This document shows, in pieces, positions 19,698 through 20,526 of a stretch of 20,526 nucleotides of DNA. The notes under the pieces were generated by a model, which saw only the letters and a program-made list of their open reading frames with translations, was not told where the DNA came from and did no database searches. Source of the stretch: Plakobranchus ocellatus (lineage: Eukaryota > Mollusca > Gastropoda > Plakobranchidae); NCBI GenBank assembly GCA_019648995.1, contig BLXT01007728.1, positions 160,126 to 180,651 of the forward strand, read 5' to 3'. Each line of letters opens with the position of its first letter. Positions within the stretch are counted from its first letter, which is position 1. A program made the position numbers and the translations under genes.

Positions 19698-19711
19698 CCC
19701 TTGAAAGTTGA
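19698..19711. repeat. Target-site duplication, left copy
   Basis: CCCTTGAAAGTTGA here is identical to 19867-19880 and brackets the SINE. A perfect 14-bp duplication is typical of LINE-machinery retroposition. Confidence 0.93.
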
Positions 19712-19866
19712 TTGGTTTTTTGTATATAGCCAGTCCACAACAAGGTGATCTCAGGCTTTTAGGCCCTCCATCAGGCCAGGGCGCTGGTAGCGGGGCTTGA
19801 ACCCGCGACAGAAGGGTCCCTGCAGATCTCAAGGCGGACTTGCTAGCCACTGTGCCATTGCCGCCC
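19712..19866 (-). mobile_element. tRNA-derived SINE
   Basis: On the minus strand this 155-bp element starts GGGGGCGGCAATGGCACAG. It has a perfect RNA polymerase III A box, TGGCACAGTGG (19857-19847), and B box, GGTTCAAGCCC (19803-19793). The B box sits in a perfect T-arm hairpin, GCGGG-loop-CCCGC (19806-19790). The acceptor stem no longer pairs well, and there is an unrelated 3' part (from about 19785 down, including CTGATGGAGGGCC and TTGTTGTGGACTGG) ending in ACAAAAAACCAAT. It is therefore a SINE, not a tRNA gene. Its 14-bp flanking duplications are perfect, so the insertion is younger than the LINE it disrupts. The frames read through it on the minus strand are not genes. Confidence 0.9.
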
Positions 19867-19880
19867 CCCTTGAAAGTTGA
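19867..19880. repeat. Target-site duplication, right copy
   Basis: This is the second copy of CCCTTGAAAGTTGA, directly abutting the SINE 5' end (minus-strand orientation). Confidence 0.93.
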
Positions 19881-19955
19881 AGCGGCAAAGACATATATCA
19901 AGTTTTTTGTGACAGAGAGACAAGGGATGTTGACAATGATTTTTTTTTTTATCTG

Positions 19956-20526
19956 GGTCCATTTAAAAATAGACTAACTCAGTTACAATTAATAAAAAAA
20001 AAAAAACCCTCATGATTTTGCCAGTAGGTAAAAGGCCCCAGTATCTTCAACCAGAAAGATTGATGCCATGTCATATAAAAGCCAGATTAAATCAAATTGA
20101 ACCGATGAATCAAAATATAGGTCTCGAGTTCATAAATATGATGATTACAAATTTTACAAGTGCTGCAGCAGCAGCAACAAGTAATCAAGACATCATCTTC
20201 TCTGTGTCGCTGACTGAGTAAAAAAGCCAAAGATCTGATGCTGGCTATCTTTATATTACTGGTACTGTATTTTTCCTATCTCAAGACCAAAAATGCAGAA
20301 AAAGCATCTTCGCTGTGGAGTCCATCTTGTGAAACAAGATAGGTAAGAAAGAGAATACTTAGAAAATCTAGGTCTACATAGCTTTACAAACAGAGTATTA
20401 AAAAAAAAACATTGGCGTTCTGGGTAAATTTGACCCCACCAGTCACAAGCAGATTAATACAATGGGTTTCGAAACATCCAGCAGAATTGTTCAAAAGAAA
20501 AATCGTACACATTTGAGCCCCCTTTA
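19956..20526. other. Noncoding flank after the retroposon nest
   Basis: A-rich runs (about 19992-20006 and 20400-20410) and a short CAG-type patch (about 20162-20178) are visible. The frame 20012-20221 has no domain. Part of this may be the eroded 3' end of the LINE, but I cannot align it to any known segment. Confidence 0.45.

Larger units (their letters stand above)
19480..19955 (+). mobile_element. LINE remnant: RNase H domain of an I/Jockey-type retrotransposon, interrupted by a SINE
   Basis: Reading the plus strand from about 19505 to 19710 gives KPLGQCGQLKALSK, then TVLQWIPDHCQISGNKSADI and FAKQGSS. The pattern WIPxHCxIxGNxxADxxAKxG is the C-terminal part of the RNase H domain carried by I-superfamily non-LTR retrotransposons. 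After the SINE, the sequence resumes in another frame with EAAKTYIKFFVTERQG, which matches the usual KTYIK segment following this domain. There is at least one in-frame stop (TGA before the LFSYD segment) and a frame change near the insertion point, plus T-rich expansion after 19930, so the copy is dead. The 5' reverse transcriptase part is not present, and the 3' limit is unclear; it may run towards 20300. Confidence 0.75.

Noticed and set aside
19790-19866. A functional tRNA gene on the minus strand
   Set aside because: The A and B boxes and T arm are good, but the acceptor stem does not pair properly, no clean anticodon arm is seen, and the element has a 3' extension and target-site duplications, which is SINE structure.
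19447-19901. Minus-strand frames of 98 and 135 residues
   Set aside because: They run across the SINE and the antisense of the LINE RNase H remnant, so they are not genes.
1-20526. CRISPR arrays, operons, bacterial promoters or phage-like systems
   Set aside because: No regularly spaced repeats or prokaryotic gene layout; spliced exons, SINE and LINE show eukaryotic DNA.

Overview
The window is animal genomic DNA: AT-rich, full of T homopolymer runs, with GT-AG introns, a (TG)n(TA)n microsatellite and degenerate retroposons. It holds the 3' two-thirds of one plus-strand gene, a nuclear hormone receptor. The residue patterns point to a protostome invertebrate. The tRNA-derived SINE, the I/Jockey-type LINE remnant and the CTAG-rich patch would suit a mollusc, perhaps a gastropod, but that placement is inference.

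Positions 1-8309 hold seven coding exons: 235-385, 1108-1292, 1915-3075, 4849-5802, 6520-6672, 7326-7545 and 8059-8309. They join in frame at consensus splice sites to give 1,024 residues, starting at the GFFRR of the first zinc finger. The start codon and most of zinc finger 1 lie upstream of the window. The protein runs in this order: zinc finger 2; a basic C-terminal extension (KLGRRSRKMRE); a hinge of about 680 residues rich in Ala, Gln, His and Ser; and a ligand-binding domain of about 270 residues. That domain carries the NR1-type signature (FAKKIPGF, DQDDQ), a DRPGL motif and an intact AF-2 helix (LYAETF). It resembles the PPAR / Rev-erb / E75 / E78 neighbourhood of subfamily NR1. The DNA-binding half does not match any of those groups that I can recall, so this looks like a divergent or lineage-specific NR1-type orphan receptor.

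Positions 8310 to about 19440 contain no gene I can support. The first several kilobases are T-rich and could be a long 3' UTR with several possible poly(A) signals (10.25, 11.02, 11.80 and 12.23 kb). The rest is intergenic, with small repeats: a 19-bp tandem duplication at 8691, a threefold 22-23-bp repeat at 18055 and a CTAG-rich patch near 18.5 kb.

Positions from about 19480 to 20000 hold a decayed LINE fragment, the C-terminal part of an RNase H domain. A tRNA-derived SINE is inserted in it on the opposite strand (19712-19866), flanked by a perfect 14-bp target-site duplication. The most interesting points are the odd receptor (divergent DNA-binding half, very long hinge, LxxLL motif beside the DNA-binding domain, frame-neutral exons), the 65-bp near-perfect palindrome in its second-zinc-finger intron, and the clean SINE-in-LINE nest.
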